Position numbers and translations under genes: made by a program. The notes under the pieces are model-generated. The model ran no database searches, was not told the DNA's origin, and worked only from the letters and a program-made list of their open reading frames with translations. Below, one piece after another: positions 13,479 through 14,569 of a stretch of 14,569 nucleotides of DNA. The stretch is taken from positions 1 through 14,569 of the forward strand of contig JABMMT010000332.1 of NCBI GenBank assembly GCA_013205155.1. The letters run 5' to 3'. Source of the stretch: Betaproteobacteria bacterium. Its GTDB lineage: Bacteria > Pseudomonadota > Gammaproteobacteria > Burkholderiales > Burkholderiaceae. Position 1 is the first letter of the stretch. Every line of letters starts with the position of its first letter.

Positions 13479-14483
13479 TTAAGATTGTCTAGCCAGAGAA
13501 TATTCACACAGGGCACGTATGGCGTTCGTGGCTTCATTATCAGGAAATTCTTGAATACAGCTTAAAGCTAAATCTACTTCGCGTTTAGCAGCAGCCTGGG
13601 TGTAATCTAGGGCGCCAGAGCTTTGCACGGCACGTAAAATTTGTGCAAAGACGTCATCTGGTAAATCTTGGTTTTGTTCTATCGCTGAACGAACTAATAA
13701 ACGCTCTTCAGAGCTGCCGTGTTCCAATAGATAAATAAGTGGGAGTGTAGGCTTGCCTTCACGTAAATCATCGCCAGCATTTTTCCCCATTTGCGCGGCG
13801 TTCGCGGTGTAGTCTAAAAGATCATCCATCAACTGAAATGCGGTGCCGATATGTCTTCCAAAGGCGGCAGCTTGTTCGCGTTGAGTTTTGCTGGCATTAG
13901 CCAAAATCGCACCAAGCTCGGCAGATGCCTCGAACAATTTTGCCGTTTTATAGCGAATCACTTGAAGATAGCTTGCCTCATCAACTTCCGGGTCATTCAT
14001 ATTCAGTAATTGCAATACTTCACCTTCGGCAATCGTATTGGTAGCATCTGACAGAATTTCCATCACCCTTAAGTCTTTGGGTACCACCATCATCTGGAAT
14101 GCTCGGGAGTACAAAAAATCGCCTACTAAGACACTTGCTGCATTGCCAAACGCCGCATTGGCGGTTTCACGGCCTCTTCTCAGGGTAGATTCGTCAACCA
14201 CATCATCATGCAGCAAGGTGGCTGTGTGGATAAATTCGACTACTGCCGCCATCTCTAGGGCATGGGGGTTTACTTGGCCATTGGTCAATGCCTTTGCCAC
14301 CAGCATTAGTAGGGCAGGTCTGACGCGTTTCCCACCAGCCTGGATGATGTAGGCCGAGATTTGGTCAATTAAGGCGACTTTTGATGCCAAATTTAGGCGA
14401 ATAACTGCATCTAAAGCCTTGAAATCTAAGGAAATTGGGGCCAGTATTTGGCTTAAGTCATTGGTTTTGACAGTGCTCGTCAT
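13479..14483 (-). CDS. ispB: Polyprenyl (octaprenyl-type) diphosphate synthase
   Basis: A trans-prenyltransferase of 334 residues that extends farnesyl diphosphate with isopentenyl diphosphate to the long side chain of ubiquinone. Motifs: GGKRVRP at 50-56, the first aspartate-rich motif LLHDDVVDESTLRRG at 90-104 (Asp93, Asp94, Asp97), YKTAKLFEASAELGA at 178-192, the second motif QLMDDLLDY at 217-225 and GKPTLPLIYLL at 243-253. The residue five before the first motif is alanine, a small residue consistent with long-chain products. Exact chain length is not readable. The gene is divergent from rplU, as is usual in proteobacteria, and its start codon lies within the rplU promoter spacer. I see no clear Shine-Dalgarno sequence before the ATG. 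It ends directly against the convergent selenoprotein-B-like gene with no intergenic base. Confidence 0.93.
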   Translation of the reverse strand: MTSTVKTNDLSQILAPISLDFKALDAVIRLNLASKVALIDQISAYIIQAGGKRVRPALLMLVAKALTNGQVNPHALEMAAVVEFIHTATLLHDDVVDESTLRRGRETANAAFGNAASVLVGDFLYSRAFQMMVVPKDLRVMEILSDATNTIAEGEVLQLLNMNDPEVDEASYLQVIRYKTAKLFEASAELGAILANASKTQREQAAAFGRHIGTAFQLMDDLLDYTANAAQMGKNAGDDLREGKPTLPLIYLLEHGSSEERLLVRSAIEQNQDLPDDVFAQILRAVQSSGALDYTQAAAKREVDLALSCIQEFPDNEATNAIRALCEYSLARQS

Positions 14484-14495
14484 GCAAGATATAAT
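14467..14495 (+). promoter_or_regulatory. Fully consensus sigma-70 promoter for rplU
   Basis: TTGACA at 14467-14472 and TATAAT at 14490-14495 are both perfect and separated by the ideal 17 bases. Transcription would start near 14502, leaving a leader of about 57 bases. The -35 box and most of the spacer lie inside the first codons of ispB on the other strand, and the ispB ATG (14481-14483) is in the spacer. A promoter of this strength fits a ribosomal protein operon. Confidence 0.85.
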
Positions 14496-14558
14496 AATGG
14501 GCTTAGCTTCTCCAGGGTGGATTAGCTTAAATGTAAATATTAATTAAGGTTTCAAACC

Positions 14559-14569
14559 ATGTACGCGGT
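14559..14569 (+). CDS. rplU: Ribosomal protein L21, first codons only (3' end outside window)
   Basis: Only ATG TAC GCG GT is present, giving Met-Tyr-Ala and most of a Val codon, the standard MYAV start of bacterial L21. AAGG at 14546-14549 sits nine bases upstream as a ribosome site. Position divergent from ispB behind a consensus promoter is the usual place of rplU-rpmA in proteobacteria. The call rests on four residues plus context. Confidence 0.75.

Noticed and set aside
14038..14352. 104-codon plus-strand frame inside ispB
   Set aside because: Antisense to the conserved aspartate-rich region of the prenyl synthase; no independent evidence for translation.
1..14569. CRISPR arrays, tRNA genes, insertion sequences, phage attachment sites or a defence island
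   Set aside because: No regularly spaced repeats, cloverleaf sequences, transposase or integrase motifs, or defence-type protein families were found; the window looks like core chromosome with one accessory-looking metabolic stretch.

Overview
The window reads as a piece of the chromosome of a free-living betaproteobacterium, most likely Burkholderiales of the Polynucleobacter type. The reasons are gene content and order (argJ, a DUF815 ATPase, a MutT-type Nudix gene, zapD, coaE and pil genes on one side, ispB divergent from rplU on the other), a moderate G+C content judged by eye, and tight packing. The genus is an inference from order and protein style, not a database result. Nearly every base is coding; the longest gap is about 110 bases. 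I see no tRNA, rRNA, CRISPR array, insertion sequence or phage gene.

Left part (1-7362). A rightward group holds the 3' part of argJ (arginine biosynthesis), a DUF815 AAA+ ATPase and a MutT-type Nudix hydrolase. It runs head-on into a leftward six-gene run, read from the right as a CorB/CorC-type transporter, pilB, pilC, pilD, coaE and zapD. These six are joined by stop/start overlaps or very short gaps and look like one transcript linking a transporter, a compact type IV pilus/pseudopilus assembly set, the last step of CoA synthesis and a division-ring protein. The three pil proteins are all short: pilB lacks the N-terminal domain, pilC is about 350 residues, and pilD has only the peptidase half. 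No pilin gene lies here.

Middle (7481-11699). An O6-alkylguanine-DNA alkyltransferase gene converges on a solitary squalene/phytoene synthase family gene. Divergent from the latter, behind a recognisable promoter, is a 471-residue sodium:solute symporter family protein, followed by a ketopantoate-reductase-family (PanE/ApbA) oxidoreductase and a strong two-way terminator.

Right part (11719-14569). A fumarylacetoacetate-hydrolase-family gene is divergent from a gene of the glycine/sarcosine/betaine/D-proline reductase 'selenoprotein B' family that carries cysteines instead of selenocysteine. Together with the oxidoreductase and the symporter these could be an uncharacterised uptake-and-catabolism module for a small organic acid. 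The selenoprotein-B-like gene abuts convergent ispB (polyprenyl diphosphate synthase for the quinone side chain). ispB is divergent from rplU, whose first codons close the window and whose fully consensus sigma-70 promoter overlaps the ispB start.

I found no certain new defence or mobile system. The best leads are the compact pil operon with a methyltransferase-less prepilin peptidase, the FAH/selenoprotein-B-like/PanE-like/symporter neighbourhood, and the overlapping regulatory designs at 12495-12533 and 14467-14495.
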